From Streptacidiphilus jeojiense (GTDB taxonomy: Bacteria; Actinomycetota; Actinomycetes; Streptomycetales; Streptomycetaceae): a stretch of 64,000 nucleotides of DNA. Location of the stretch: contig NZ_JOEH01000001.1 in the NCBI RefSeq assembly GCF_000719095.1, forward strand, positions 372,001 through 436,000, given 5' to 3'. Shown here one piece after another: positions 7,496-15,866 of the stretch (positions within the stretch are counted from its first letter, which is position 1; every line of letters begins with the position of its first letter). Made by a program: the position numbers and the translations under genes. Below the pieces are notes generated by a model. The model did not search any database. It was not told where the DNA came from and saw only the letters and a list, made by a program, of their open reading frames with translations.

Positions 7496-9004
7496 GTGAC
7501 TTCAGTGTCTCTGAGCACCTCCGCGGCCAACGCGCTGCGCGCGGACGCCGTCGTCGTGGCCGTGGCCAAGGGTCCCAAGGGCCTCGTGCTGGCCCCGGGC
7601 GCCGAGACGGTCGACGAGGCGTTCGACGGCAAGCTGGCCGACGTTCTCGGCACCCTGGGCGCCACCGGCGCCGAGGGTGAGGCCGTGAAGCTCCCCGCCC
7701 CCGCCGGCGTCAAGGCTCCGCTGGTCCTGGCCGTGGGCCTGGGCGAGGCCGCCGAGGACGGCGGTTTTGACGCCGAGGCGCTGCGCCGCGCCGCGGGCAC
7801 CGCCGCCCGCACCCTGCACGGCTCCAAGAAGGCCGCCTTCGCGCTGCCGTCCGGCGACGCGGCCTCGGTCGAAGCCGTCGCCCTGGGAGCGCTCCTCGGT
7901 GCCTACGCCTTCACCGCCTTCCGCGGCGACGAGGCCAAGGCCGCCGGCAAGGCGCCGCTCGGCGAGATCTCCCTGGTCGGCGGCAAGCGCGACAAGGCGG
8001 CCAAGGCCGCCGTCGAGCGCGCCACCGTGCTCGCCGAGGAGATGAACCGCACCCGTGACCTGATCAACACCCCGCCGAACGACCTGTTCCCCAAGTCCTT
8101 CGCCGACATCGTCACCGCCGTCGGCAAGGAACACGGCCTCAAGGTCGAGGTCCTGGACGAGAAGGCGCTCGCCAAGGGCGGCTTCGGCGGCATCCTCGGC
8201 GTCGGCGTCGGCTCGGCCCGTCCGCCGCGCCTGGTCAAGGTCGCCTACACGCACCCCAAGGCCAAGCAGACCCTCGCCTTCGTCGGCAAGGGCATCACCT
8301 ACGACTCGGGCGGCATCTCGCTCAAGCCGGCCGGCCACAACGAGACCATGAAGTGCGACATGTCCGGCGCCGCCGCCGTGTTCGCCGCCGTGGTCTCCGC
8401 CGCCCGCCTGGGCCTGCAGGTCAATGTCACCGGCTGGCTGGCGCTGGCCGAGAACATGCCCTCGGGCTCGGCGACCCGCCCGGGCGACGTGCTGAAGATG
8501 TACGGCGGCAAGACCGTCGAGGTCCTCAACACCGACGCCGAGGGCCGCCTGGTGCTCGCCGACGCCATCGTCCGCGCGGGCGAGGAGAAGCCGGACGCGA
8601 TCGTCGACGTGGCGACCCTGACCGGCGCCATGATGATGGCGCTGGGCAGTCGCACCTTCGGCATCATGGCCAATCAGGACGGCTTCCGGGACAAGGTGTT
8701 CGCCGCCGCGACCGCCGCCGGCGAGCAGTCCTGGCCGATGCCGCTGCCGGCCGAGCTGCGCAAGGGCATGGACTCGCCGACCGCCGACATCGCCAACATG
8801 GGCGAGCGGATGGGCGGCGGCCTGGTGGCCGGCCTGTTCCTGCAGGAGTTCGTCACCGAGGGCACCCCCTGGGCGCACCTCGACATCGCGGGCCCCGCGT
8901 ACCACGAGGGCGCCGCGTACGGCTACATCCCCAAGGGCGGCACCGGCTCCGCGGTTCGCACCCTGGTGCAGCTCGCCGAGGAGACCGCCGCCGGCGACCT
9001 GTAG
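7496..9004 (+). CDS. pepA: Leucyl aminopeptidase (M17 family)
   Basis: A cytosolic dimetal exopeptidase that removes N-terminal Leu and other residues during peptide turnover. The 502-residue product has the M17 metal and active-site blocks VGKGITYDSGGISLKP, KCDMSGAAAVFA and NTDAEGRLVLADA (from residue 345), then VDVATLTGAMMMALG. The GTG at 7496 (VTSVSLSTSAANAL) follows AACAGGACG and fits the family N-terminus; the longer upstream in-frame stretch overlaps cobS and is not credible. The 226 bases between cobS and this gene show no strong hairpin and presumably hold the pepA promoter. A 16-base hairpin follows the stop. Alternative annotation: cytosol aminopeptidase. Confidence 0.95.
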   Translation: MTSVSLSTSAANALRADAVVVAVAKGPKGLVLAPGAETVDEAFDGKLADVLGTLGATGAEGEAVKLPAPAGVKAPLVLAVGLGEAAEDGGFDAEALRRAAGTAARTLHGSKKAAFALPSGDAASVEAVALGALLGAYAFTAFRGDEAKAAGKAPLGEISLVGGKRDKAAKAAVERATVLAEEMNRTRDLINTPPNDLFPKSFADIVTAVGKEHGLKVEVLDEKALAKGGFGGILGVGVGSARPPRLVKVAYTHPKAKQTLAFVGKGITYDSGGISLKPAGHNETMKCDMSGAAAVFAAVVSAARLGLQVNVTGWLALAENMPSGSATRPGDVLKMYGGKTVEVLNTDAEGRLVLADAIVRAGEEKPDAIVDVATLTGAMMMALGSRTFGIMANQDGFRDKVFAAATAAGEQSWPMPLPAELRKGMDSPTADIANMGERMGGGLVAGLFLQEFVTEGTPWAHLDIAGPAYHEGAAYGYIPKGGTGSAVRTLVQLAEETAAGDL

Positions 9005-9022
9005 TTCCACCAGCACGCCGTG

Positions 9023-9080
9023 ACGCCGGAGCGTCCAGTTCCGTTGACCCAGTGTCGACAGGATCTGGACGCTCCGGCGT
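9023..9080. terminator. Hairpin terminator after pepA
   Basis: Perfect 16-base inverted repeat ACGCCGGAGCGTCCAG (9023-9038) and its complement (9065-9080) with a 26-base loop, starting 18 bases after the pepA stop. It lacks a T-tract, as is usual in Streptomyces. The remaining bases up to 9287 hold the lpdA promoter region. Confidence 0.65.
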
Positions 9081-9287
9081 TCGCCATGAGCGCAACCACA
9101 CACTTGTTTGTGGCGTGGCGGGACCTTTGGCCCCCCGCCCGCGTCCACAGGGCAGCCCCGGACATCAAGCACTGGAAACAAGTGCGAAGATGTATTTCCG
9201 GCACGACTGGTCTCCCCACAAGGGAGAACCGCTCCCCGGCCGGCGACCGACCGGGACGATCCGCACCCTTTGCATGGAGGACGTGAC

Positions 9288-10676
9288 GTGGCGAACGACG
9301 CCAGCACCGTTTTCGACGTAGTCATTCTCGGAGGCGGAAGCGGCGGATACGCCGCGGCGCTGCGGGCGGCCCAGCTTGGACTCCAGGTCGCCCTCATCGA
9401 GAAGAACAAGCTCGGTGGCACCTGCCTCCACCAGGGCTGCATCCCCACCAAGGCGCTGCTGCACGCCGGCGAGGTCGCCGACCAGACCCGCGAGAGCGCG
9501 GGCTTCGGCGTCAAGGCCAGCTTCGAGGGCATCGACATCAACGGCGTCCACGCCTACAAGGACGGCGTCGTCAGCGGCCTCTACAAGGGCCTGCAGGGCC
9601 TGGTGGCCAGCCGCAAGATCACCTACGTGACCGGCGAGGGCCGCCTCTCCTCCCCCACCTCGGTGGACGTCAACGGCGAGCGCTACACCGGCCGCCACAT
9701 CGTCCTGGCGACCGGCTCCGTGCCGAAGTCCCTGCCGGGGCTGGCCATCGACGGCAACCGGGTGATCTCCTCGGACCACGCGCTCACCCTGGACCGGGTC
9801 CCGCAGTCCGTGATCGTGCTCGGCGGCGGCGTCATCGGCGTCGAGTTCGCGTCGGTCTGGAAGTCCTTCGGCGCCGAGGTCACCATCATCGAGGCGCTGC
9901 CGCACCTGGCCCCGCTGGAGGACGAGAACTCCTCCAAGCTGCTGGAGCGCGCCTTCCGCAAGCGCGGCATCAAGTTCGAGCTGGGCGCCCGCTTCGCCGG
10001 CGTCGAGTACACCGAGACCGGTGTCCGCGCGTCGCTGGAGAACGGCAAGCAGGTCGAGGCCGAGCTGATGCTCGTCGCCGTCGGCCGCGGCCCGGTCTCG
10101 CAGAACCTCGGCTACGAGGAGGCGGGCGTCGCGACCGACCGCGGCTACGTCCTCGTCGACGAGTACATGCGGACCAACGTCCCCACCATCTCCGCCGTCG
10201 GCGACCTGGTGCCGACCCTGCAGCTGGCGCACGTCGGCTTCGCCGAGGGCATCCTCGTCGCGGAGCGGCTGGCCGGCCTCAAGGTCGTCCCGATCGACTA
10301 CGACGGTGTGCCGCGGGTGACCTACTGCAACCCCGAGGTCGCCTCCGTCGGCATCACCGAGGCCAAGGCCAAGGAGCTCTACGGCGACGACAAGGTGGTC
10401 ACCGCCAAGTTCAACCTGGCCGGCAACGGCAAGAGCAAGATCCTCAAGACGGCCGGCGAGATCAAGCTGGTCCAGGTCAAGGACGGCGCCGTGGTCGGCG
10501 TCCACATGGTCGGCGAGCGGATGGGCGAGCAGGTCGGCGAGGCTCAGCTGATCTACAACTGGGAGGCGCTGCCGTCCGAGGTCGCCCAGCTCATCCACGC
10601 GCACCCGACCCAGAACGAGGCTCTCGGCGAGGCACACCTGGCGCTCGCCGGGAAGCCCCTGCACAATCACGACTGA
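9288..10676 (+). CDS. lpdA: Dihydrolipoyl dehydrogenase (E3)
   Basis: The flavoprotein that reoxidises lipoyl groups of 2-oxoacid dehydrogenase complexes with NAD+. The 462-residue product shows the FAD-binding [18 protein letters not shown], the redox disulfide [13 protein letters not shown] (Cys46, Cys51), the NAD-binding [17 protein letters not shown], and the C-terminal active-site [13 protein letters not shown] with the His-Glu pair. GTG 9288 follows GGAGG at a good distance. It lies 56 bases upstream of the E2 gene, so E3 and E2 are made together. The lipB and lipA genes about 7 kb downstream supply the lipoyl cofactor. Confidence 0.95.
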   Translation: MANDASTVFDVVILGGGSGGYAAALRAAQLGLQVALIEKNKLGGTCLHQGCIPTKALLHAGEVADQTRESAGFGVKASFEGIDINGVHAYKDGVVSGLYKGLQGLVASRKITYVTGEGRLSSPTSVDVNGERYTGRHIVLATGSVPKSLPGLAIDGNRVISSDHALTLDRVPQSVIVLGGGVIGVEFASVWKSFGAEVTIIEALPHLAPLEDENSSKLLERAFRKRGIKFELGARFAGVEYTETGVRASLENGKQVEAELMLVAVGRGPVSQNLGYEEAGVATDRGYVLVDEYMRTNVPTISAVGDLVPTLQLAHVGFAEGILVAERLAGLKVVPIDYDGVPRVTYCNPEVASVGITEAKAKELYGDDKVVTAKFNLAGNGKSKILKTAGEIKLVQVKDGAVVGVHMVGERMGEQVGEAQLIYNWEALPSEVAQLIHAHPTQNEALGEAHLALAGKPLHNHD

Positions 10677-10732
10677 CCTCCCCGGTTACGCCGCCATCCA
10701 TCCGCACGCACCAAGTAGGAGTACCTGAACTC

Positions 10733-12508
10733 ATGGCAGTCTCAGTAACACTGCCCGCTCTCGGCGAGAGCGTGACCGAGGGCACCGTCACCCGCTGGCT
10801 CAAGGCCGAGGGTGAGCGTGTCGAGGCCGACGAGCCGCTGCTCGAGGTCTCCACCGACAAGGTCGACACCGAGATCCCGGCGCCCGCGTCCGGCATCCTG
10901 GCCTCGATCAAGGTCGGCGAGGACGAGACCGTCGAGGTCGGCGCCGAGCTGGCGATCATCGACGACGGCACCGGCGCCCCGACGCCCGCGCCCGCCCCCG
11001 CCGCCGTCGAGGCCCCCGCGGCTCCGGCTGCCCCGGCCCCGGTGGCTGCCGCTCCGGCGCCCGCCGCTGCTCCGGCCGCCCCCGCCGCTGCCCCGTCCGC
11101 CGTCGCCGGCACCCCGGTCCTGCTCCCCGCGTTGGGCGAGAGCGTGACCGAGGGCACCGTCACCCGCTGGCTCAAGGCCGAGGGCGACACCGTCGAGGCC
11201 GACGAGCCGCTGCTCGAGGTCTCCACGGACAAGGTCGACACCGAGATCCCGGCCCCGGTGTCCGGCGTCCTGCTGAAGATCTCCGTCGGCGAGGACGAGA
11301 CCGTCGAGGTCGGCGCCGAACTGGCCGTCATCGGTGCGCCCGGTGCCGCGGCCCCCGCCCCGGCTGCTCCGGCCGCCCCGGCCCCGGTCGCGGCTCCCGC
11401 GCCCGCCGCTCCGGTCGCTCCCCCGGCGCCCGTCGCCGCGCCCGCCCCGGTCGCCGCCCCGGCCCCGGTCGCCGCCGCGCCGGCCCCCGCCGCGCCGGCC
11501 CCCGCCGCCCCGGCCCCGGCCCCGGTGGCTGCGCCGGTCGCCCCGGCCGCTCCCGCTGCGGCCCCGGCCGACGCGGGCGACGCCTACGTCACCCCGCTGG
11601 TCCGCAAGCTGGCCTCCGAGCAGGGCATCAGCCTCAGCGCGGTCCAGGGCACCGGCGTCGGCGGCCGGATCCGCAAGCAGGACGTGCTCGCCGCCGCGGA
11701 GGCCGCCCGGGCCGCCTCGGCCGCGTCCGCCGCCCCGGCTGCGGCTGCCGCCAAGGCCCCGGCGACCATCGCCGAGGCCTCCCCGCTGCGCGGTCAGACC
11801 GTCAAGATGACCCGGATGCGCAAGGTCATCGCCGACAACATGCTGAAGGCGATCCAGACCACCGCGCAACTCACCACGGTCGTCGAGGTCGACGTCACCA
11901 AGGTGATGCGGCTCCGCGCGCAGGCCAAGAACGCCTTCGCGGCCCGTGAGGGCGTCAAGCTCTCGCCGATGCCCTTCTTCGTGAAGGCCGCCGCCGAGGC
12001 GCTCAAGTCCAACCCGATCGTCAACTCGACCGTCAACGACGCCGAGGGCACGATCACCTACCACGCCGCCGAGCACGTGGGCATCGCGGTGGACACCGAG
12101 CGCGGCCTGATGGTCCCGGTCATCCACGACGCGGGCGACCTCAACATCGCCGGCATCGCCAAGAAGACCGCCGACCTGGCCGCCCGCACCCGGGACAACA
12201 AGGTCAAGCCGGACGAGCTGTCCGGCGGCACCTTCACCGTCACCAACACCGGTTCGCGCGGCGCGCTGTTCGACACCCCGATCTTCACGCCGCCGCAGGT
12301 CGCGATCCTCGGCATCGGCGCGACGGTCAAGCGTGCCGTGGTGGTCACCACGCCGGAGCTCGGCGAGACCATCGCCGTCCGCGACATGGTCTACCTGGCC
12401 CTGTCCTACGACCACCGCGTGGTCGACGGCGCCGACGCCGCCCGCTTCCTGGGCACCGTCAAGGCCCGCCTGGAGGAAGGCGCGTTCGAGGGCGACCTCG
12501 GGCTCTGA
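10733..12508 (+). CDS. sucB: Dihydrolipoamide acyltransferase E2 of 2-oxoglutarate dehydrogenase
   Basis: The core of a 2-oxoacid dehydrogenase complex, most like the SucB-type E2 of actinobacteria. Domains in order: lipoyl domain 1 (residues 1-80, lipoylated Lys43), an Ala/Pro linker, lipoyl domain 2 (about 125-205, Lys167), a long Ala/Pro swinging arm (about 205-280), the peripheral subunit-binding domain (about 284-320, [19 protein letters not shown]), and the catalytic domain ending with [14 protein letters not shown] (His561). The ATG at 10733 is preceded by AGTAGGAG. The two lipoyl domains are almost identical in DNA, a sign of recent duplication or gene conversion. Specificity for succinyl rather than acetyl or branched acyl is inferred from the family. 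Confidence 0.92.
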   Translation: MAVSVTLPALGESVTEGTVTRWLKAEGERVEADEPLLEVSTDKVDTEIPAPASGILASIKVGEDETVEVGAELAIIDDGTGAPTPAPAPAAVEAPAAPAAPAPVAAAPAPAAAPAAPAAAPSAVAGTPVLLPALGESVTEGTVTRWLKAEGDTVEADEPLLEVSTDKVDTEIPAPVSGVLLKISVGEDETVEVGAELAVIGAPGAAAPAPAAPAAPAPVAAPAPAAPVAPPAPVAAPAPVAAPAPVAAAPAPAAPAPAAPAPAPVAAPVAPAAPAAAPADAGDAYVTPLVRKLASEQGISLSAVQGTGVGGRIRKQDVLAAAEAARAASAASAAPAAAAAKAPATIAEASPLRGQTVKMTRMRKVIADNMLKAIQTTAQLTTVVEVDVTKVMRLRAQAKNAFAAREGVKLSPMPFFVKAAAEALKSNPIVNSTVNDAEGTITYHAAEHVGIAVDTERGLMVPVIHDAGDLNIAGIAKKTADLAARTRDNKVKPDELSGGTFTVTNTGSRGALFDTPIFTPPQVAILGIGATVKRAVVVTTPELGETIAVRDMVYLALSYDHRVVDGADAARFLGTVKARLEEGAFEGDLGL

Positions 12509-12515
12509 CCCCTTC

Positions 12516-12563
12516 GACGCCGCTGCCCCCGTCCCCGCTTCGGCGGACGGGGGCAGCGGCGTC
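12516..12563. terminator. Hairpin terminator after sucB
   Basis: Perfect 19-base inverted repeat GACGCCGCTGCCCCCGTCC (12516-12534) and 12545-12563 with a 10-base loop, seven bases after the sucB stop. A very strong stem, with no T-run. Confidence 0.8.
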
Positions 12564-12589
12564 TCCGGAGACCTGCGAGGATCAGGGCT

Positions 12590-13108
12590 ATGGACGAGAC
12601 GGACTTCTGGCAGTTGATCGACGAGACCCGTGAGGGAGCTCAGGGCGACCCGGTGGAGCATGCCGACCTGCTGGTCGAGCGGCTGGTGGAACGGACGCCG
12701 GACGAGGTGATCGACTTCGCCAGGCTGTTCGAGGCCCGCATGGTGCGGGCCTGGCGCTGGGACCTGTGGGGAGCGGCCGATCTGCTGCTGGGAGGGGCGG
12801 GCGACGACGCCTTCGAGTACTTCTGCTGCTGGCTGATCGGCCAGGGCCGCGAGGTCTTCGAGGGCGCGCTCGCCGATCCGGACGAGCTGGCCGACCTGGT
12901 GCCGGACTTCGACGACGAGGAGGACGGCGACGCCGAGGAGCTGGGCGACGCCGCCGACCGGGCCCACGAGCAGCTCACCGGGCTCCCGCTGCCCGACCTC
13001 GGCATCAGGCCCAAGCCCGGGAAGCCCACCGGCAGGTCCTTCGACTTCGACAACGCCCGCATCATGGAGGAACGTTTCCCCCGCCTCTGGGACAGGTTCG
13101 GCGGGTAG
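12590..13108 (+). CDS. DUF4240 domain protein
   Basis: A 172-residue soluble acidic protein. The start MDETDFWQLIDETREGA and the following helices (VERTPDEVIDFARLFEARM, then RAWRWDLWGAADLLLGGAGDDAFEYFCCWLIGQG) are the hallmark of the DUF4240 family, which is widespread in Streptomyces and has no proven function. The usual C-terminal segment of the family is present (FDFDNARIMEERFPRLWDRFGG). The gene lies directly behind the sucB terminator and is likely expressed from its own promoter. No catalytic residues are evident. Confidence 0.85.
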   Translation: MDETDFWQLIDETREGAQGDPVEHADLLVERLVERTPDEVIDFARLFEARMVRAWRWDLWGAADLLLGGAGDDAFEYFCCWLIGQGREVFEGALADPDELADLVPDFDDEEDGDAEELGDAADRAHEQLTGLPLPDLGIRPKPGKPTGRSFDFDNARIMEERFPRLWDRFGG

Positions 13109-13119
13109 CCGTTTCTGAC

Positions 13120-13209
13120 GGGCTTTCGGCTGCGGCTGAGCCAGTTGCAGACCCCTGGGGGCGCGGGGAACTGCGCGACAGACCATGCACACGCCGCAGC
13201 CGAAAACCC
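13120..13209. repeat. Dispersed intergenic repeat, copy 1, inside a long inverted repeat
   Basis: Outer 17-base arms GGGCTTTCGGCTGCGGC (13120-13136) and 13193-13209, with one mismatch, enclose the element GGGGGCGCGGGGAACTGCGCGA (13156-13177; described here by its two halves, GGGGCGCGGGG and AACTGCGCGA). Two other copies of this element lie at 15789-15842 and 59051-59083. It sits between two same-strand genes and may act as a terminator or processing site. Confidence 0.7.
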
Positions 13210-13263
13210 GACACGTCCCCGCCCCCGCGAAGCGCCACTGCGGCGACCTGCCAGGATGGCCCC

Positions 13264-14181
13264 ATGCGCATCGCTGTCACCGGCTCGACCGGCCTTATCG
13301 GGTCCGCACTCGTCCGCTCGCTGCTCGCGGACGGGCACCAGGTCGTCCGGCTGGTGCGCCGCCCACCCGCGCCACGGCCGGACGGCAGTACCGAGGTCCG
13401 CTGGAACCCGGGGCTGCGCGAGATCGACCGCGCCGCCCTGGCGAAGGGCACCGACGGGGCGCCGCTGGACGCGGTGGTGCACCTGGCCGGGGCCGGCATC
13501 GCCGACCACCGCTGGACCGCCGCCTACAAGCGGCAGATCCACGAGAGCCGGCTGCTCGGCACCGGGACCATCGCCGAGGCCGTGGCCGGACTGGAGCAGC
13601 CGCCGAAGGTACTGGTCAGCGGATCGGCGGTGGGCTACTACGGACAGACCGGCGACCAGGTCATCGACGAGACCGCGCCCGCCGGGGGCGACTACCTGGC
13701 CCGGGTCTGCGTGGAGTGGGAGCAGGCCACCGCCCCCGCCGAGGCGGCCGGCATCCGGGTGGCGCACGCCAGGACCGGCCTGGTCGTGGCCGGTGACGGG
13801 GGTGCCTGGGGGAAGCTGTTCCCGCTGTTCAGGTTCGGCCTCGGCGGCCGGCTGGGCAACGGCCGGCAGTACTGGAGCTTCATCTCCCTGCACGACGAGG
13901 TGGCCGCGCTGCGCTTCCTGGTCGACACCGACTCGCTGAGCGGACCCTTCAACCTGAGCGCCCCGGCGCCGGTCACCAACCGCGAGGTCACCGAGGCGAT
14001 GGGGCGGCTGATGCACCGTCCGACCCTGGCCGCCGTCCCCGAGTTCGCGCTGAAGCTGGTCCTGGGCGAGATGGCGGTGGAGGTGGTCGGTAGCCACCGC
14101 ACGGTGCCGGCCAGGCTGCTCGACGCCGGGTTCCGCTTCCAGCACCCGACCGTGGACCAGGCCATCGAAGCCGCACTCTGA
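13264..14181 (+). CDS. TIGR01777-family epimerase (SDR39U1/YfcH-like)
   Basis: A 305-residue extended short-chain dehydrogenase-like protein. The Rossmann fingerprint is at the very N-terminus (RIAVTGSTGLIGSALVRSLL), followed by the family motifs VVHLAGAGIAD, VSGSAVGYYG and the C-terminal VTNREVTEAMGRLMHRP and LLDAGFRFQHP. These match the SDR39U1/YfcH group, whose substrate is unknown. The ATG at 13264 is four bases after CCAGGATGGCC and starts exactly at the first beta strand; the long upstream in-frame extension overlaps the DUF4240 gene and the repeat region and is rejected. NADP dependence is inferred from the fold. Confidence 0.9.
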   Translation: MRIAVTGSTGLIGSALVRSLLADGHQVVRLVRRPPAPRPDGSTEVRWNPGLREIDRAALAKGTDGAPLDAVVHLAGAGIADHRWTAAYKRQIHESRLLGTGTIAEAVAGLEQPPKVLVSGSAVGYYGQTGDQVIDETAPAGGDYLARVCVEWEQATAPAEAAGIRVAHARTGLVVAGDGGAWGKLFPLFRFGLGGRLGNGRQYWSFISLHDEVAALRFLVDTDSLSGPFNLSAPAPVTNREVTEAMGRLMHRPTLAAVPEFALKLVLGEMAVEVVGSHRTVPARLLDAGFRFQHPTVDQAIEAAL

Positions 14182-14407
14182 ACGGCGCTCTGCACCGCGC
14201 CCTGAACGGCGTCTGACGCCTCGTCCGCGTGGACGGCGTACGGGCGCACGCTGGGGGCGCACGCCGTAGCTCCCGTAACCCTCTGCGCTCGCCTGCGCCC
14301 CTCGCCACCTTCTCCGTCACCCGCCGTCGCCGGATTGTCGCCCTCCGTTCATTCCGGCCGAAACCAGCGGTCTGATCAGCCGTTCGACTGGGCATTGAGG
14401 TGGGGAC

Positions 14408-14427
14408 CGATCGGCGTCAGCCGATCG
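14408..14427. promoter_or_regulatory. Inverted repeat upstream of FAD oxidoreductase gene
   Basis: 8-base perfect arms CGATCGGC / GCCGATCG around GTCA, ending 23 bases before the GTG at 14451. The position fits an operator or a 5' leader hairpin. The rest of the 269-base gap after 14181 shows no gene and no other clear signal. Confidence 0.35.
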
Positions 14428-14450
14428 AGGCACACGGAGGGAGCCGCACC

Positions 14451-15764
14451 GTGCCCGCAACACCCCTGCTGCACAGAATGTCCCGTCCGGTCGACGTGGT
14501 CGTCGTGGGAGCCGGACTCGCCGGGCTGGCCGCCGCGCGGCAGCTCACCACCGCCGGAATGGCGGTGACCGTCCTGGAGTCCACGGACCGCATCGGCGGC
14601 AGGGCCGCCGGGGACCACCACGACGGCTTCCGGCTCGACCACGGTTCGCATGTGCTCAACCCCTCGTTCCCCGAGCTCGACCACAGCCTCGACCTGGAAC
14701 GGCTCGAACTGCGCCCGCTCAGCCCCGAGGTGCTGGTGCACCAGCACGGACGACGCCACCGGATCGGGGTGGCTGCCCATGCCCGCAGCGCACTCACCGC
14801 CGTTCGCGCCCCCATCGGCGCCCCCTGGGACAAGGCCCGCCTGGGTGCGGCCCTGTCCCGCCTCGCCGCCACCCCGGTCGAGCAGTTGCTGGGCCGGCCC
14901 GAACGGACCGCCGCCGAGGCGCTGGCCCTGCGCGGTATTCCGGCCAGGACCATCGACAGCTTCCTGCGCCCGCTGCTGGCGGCGCTGCTCAGCGACCCGC
15001 ACCTGGCCAGCAGCAGCCGGGTGGCGGACCTGGTGCTGCGCGGCTACGCCCGCGGCGGCCTCAGCCTCCCGGCCGGGGGCATCGGCGCCGTCCCGGCCCA
15101 ACTCGCCGAGGCGCTGCCGGCCGGGACGCTACGGCTGGGCGTCCGGGTCACCTCGGTCTCGGCGGACGGCGTCGACACCGAACGGCACGGCCGGATGCCC
15201 TGCCGCGCGGTGGTGGTGGCCGCCGACGCCCGCTCGGCGGGCGAGCTGCTGCCCGGCCTGCACCAGCCCGGACACCACCCGGTGACGACCTATTACCACG
15301 TCGCCGACGTCTCCCCGCTGGCCGCGCCGCAGCTGCTGCTGGACGCGGACCGGGGCGGTTCGCTGGTCGCGCACACCCTGGTGCTCAGCGAGGTGGACCG
15401 CTCCTACGCGCCCGGCGGCGGCGCGCTGATCTGCTCGACCGTCCTGGGCCGTCCGCACTTCGGGCCTGACGGCCCGGCAGCGCTGGAGCCGCAGGTGCGG
15501 CGGCGGCTGGGCCGGCTGTACGGGGTGGACCCGTCCCGCTGGGAGTTCCTGACGGTACGGCACGTCCCGGACGCCCTCCCGGCGATGGTGCCGCCGCACC
15601 ACTTCCGCCGCCCGGTGCGGGTGCTGCACGGCCTCTACGTGTGCGGCGACCACCGCGACACCAGCACCGTCCAGGGCGCCCTGCTGTCGGGCCGACGGGC
15701 GGCGGGCGCGGTCCTCCGCGACCTGGGAGTGCCCTTCGCCGCGGGGGCCGAGCAGGCTGCCTGA
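14451..15764 (+). CDS. FAD-dependent amine-oxidase/phytoene-desaturase-like oxidoreductase
   Basis: A 437-residue flavoprotein. The N-terminus VDVVVVGAGLAGLAAARQL and VLESTDRIGGRAAG form the FAD-binding Rossmann motif and the following GG doublet of the amine oxidase/CrtI/protoporphyrinogen oxidase clan. The C-terminus GLYVCGDHRDTSTVQGALLSGRRAAGAVL is the matching flavin-contact segment. The start GTG 14451 has GGAGGG eight bases upstream; a start further upstream lacks support. Homologues are common in Streptomyces, annotated only as NAD(P)/FAD-dependent oxidoreductases. No carotenoid or haem gene is adjacent, so the substrate is unknown. It ends 25 bases before a strong bidirectional hairpin. 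Confidence 0.88.
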   Translation: MPATPLLHRMSRPVDVVVVGAGLAGLAAARQLTTAGMAVTVLESTDRIGGRAAGDHHDGFRLDHGSHVLNPSFPELDHSLDLERLELRPLSPEVLVHQHGRRHRIGVAAHARSALTAVRAPIGAPWDKARLGAALSRLAATPVEQLLGRPERTAAEALALRGIPARTIDSFLRPLLAALLSDPHLASSSRVADLVLRGYARGGLSLPAGGIGAVPAQLAEALPAGTLRLGVRVTSVSADGVDTERHGRMPCRAVVVAADARSAGELLPGLHQPGHHPVTTYYHVADVSPLAAPQLLLDADRGGSLVAHTLVLSEVDRSYAPGGGALICSTVLGRPHFGPDGPAALEPQVRRRLGRLYGVDPSRWEFLTVRHVPDALPAMVPPHHFRRPVRVLHGLYVCGDHRDTSTVQGALLSGRRAAGAVLRDLGVPFAAGAEQAA

Positions 15765-15788
15765 GGTGCGGACCGTTGATGGATGCTC

Positions 15789-15842
15789 GCGCAGTTCCCC
15801 GCGCCCCTGTAGGGGCGCGGGGCTCTGCTCAATCAACTGCGC
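15789..15842. terminator. Dispersed intergenic repeat, copy 2; bidirectional terminator
   Basis: Outer arms GCGCAGTT (15789-15796) and AACTGCGC (15835-15842) and an inner stem CCCCGCGCCCCT / AGGGGCGCGGGG form a large palindrome between two convergent genes (stops at 15764 and 15867). It is the same element as at 13156-13177 and 59051-59083. Position and symmetry indicate termination in both directions. Confidence 0.8.
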
Positions 15843-15866
15843 GCGCTGCCAACCATGCACCAACCG

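Noticed and set aside
11340..11580. Alternating Ala/Pro codon repeats as a CRISPR or tandem DNA array
   Set aside because: It is the in-frame swinging-arm linker of E2; no constant repeat and spacer units.
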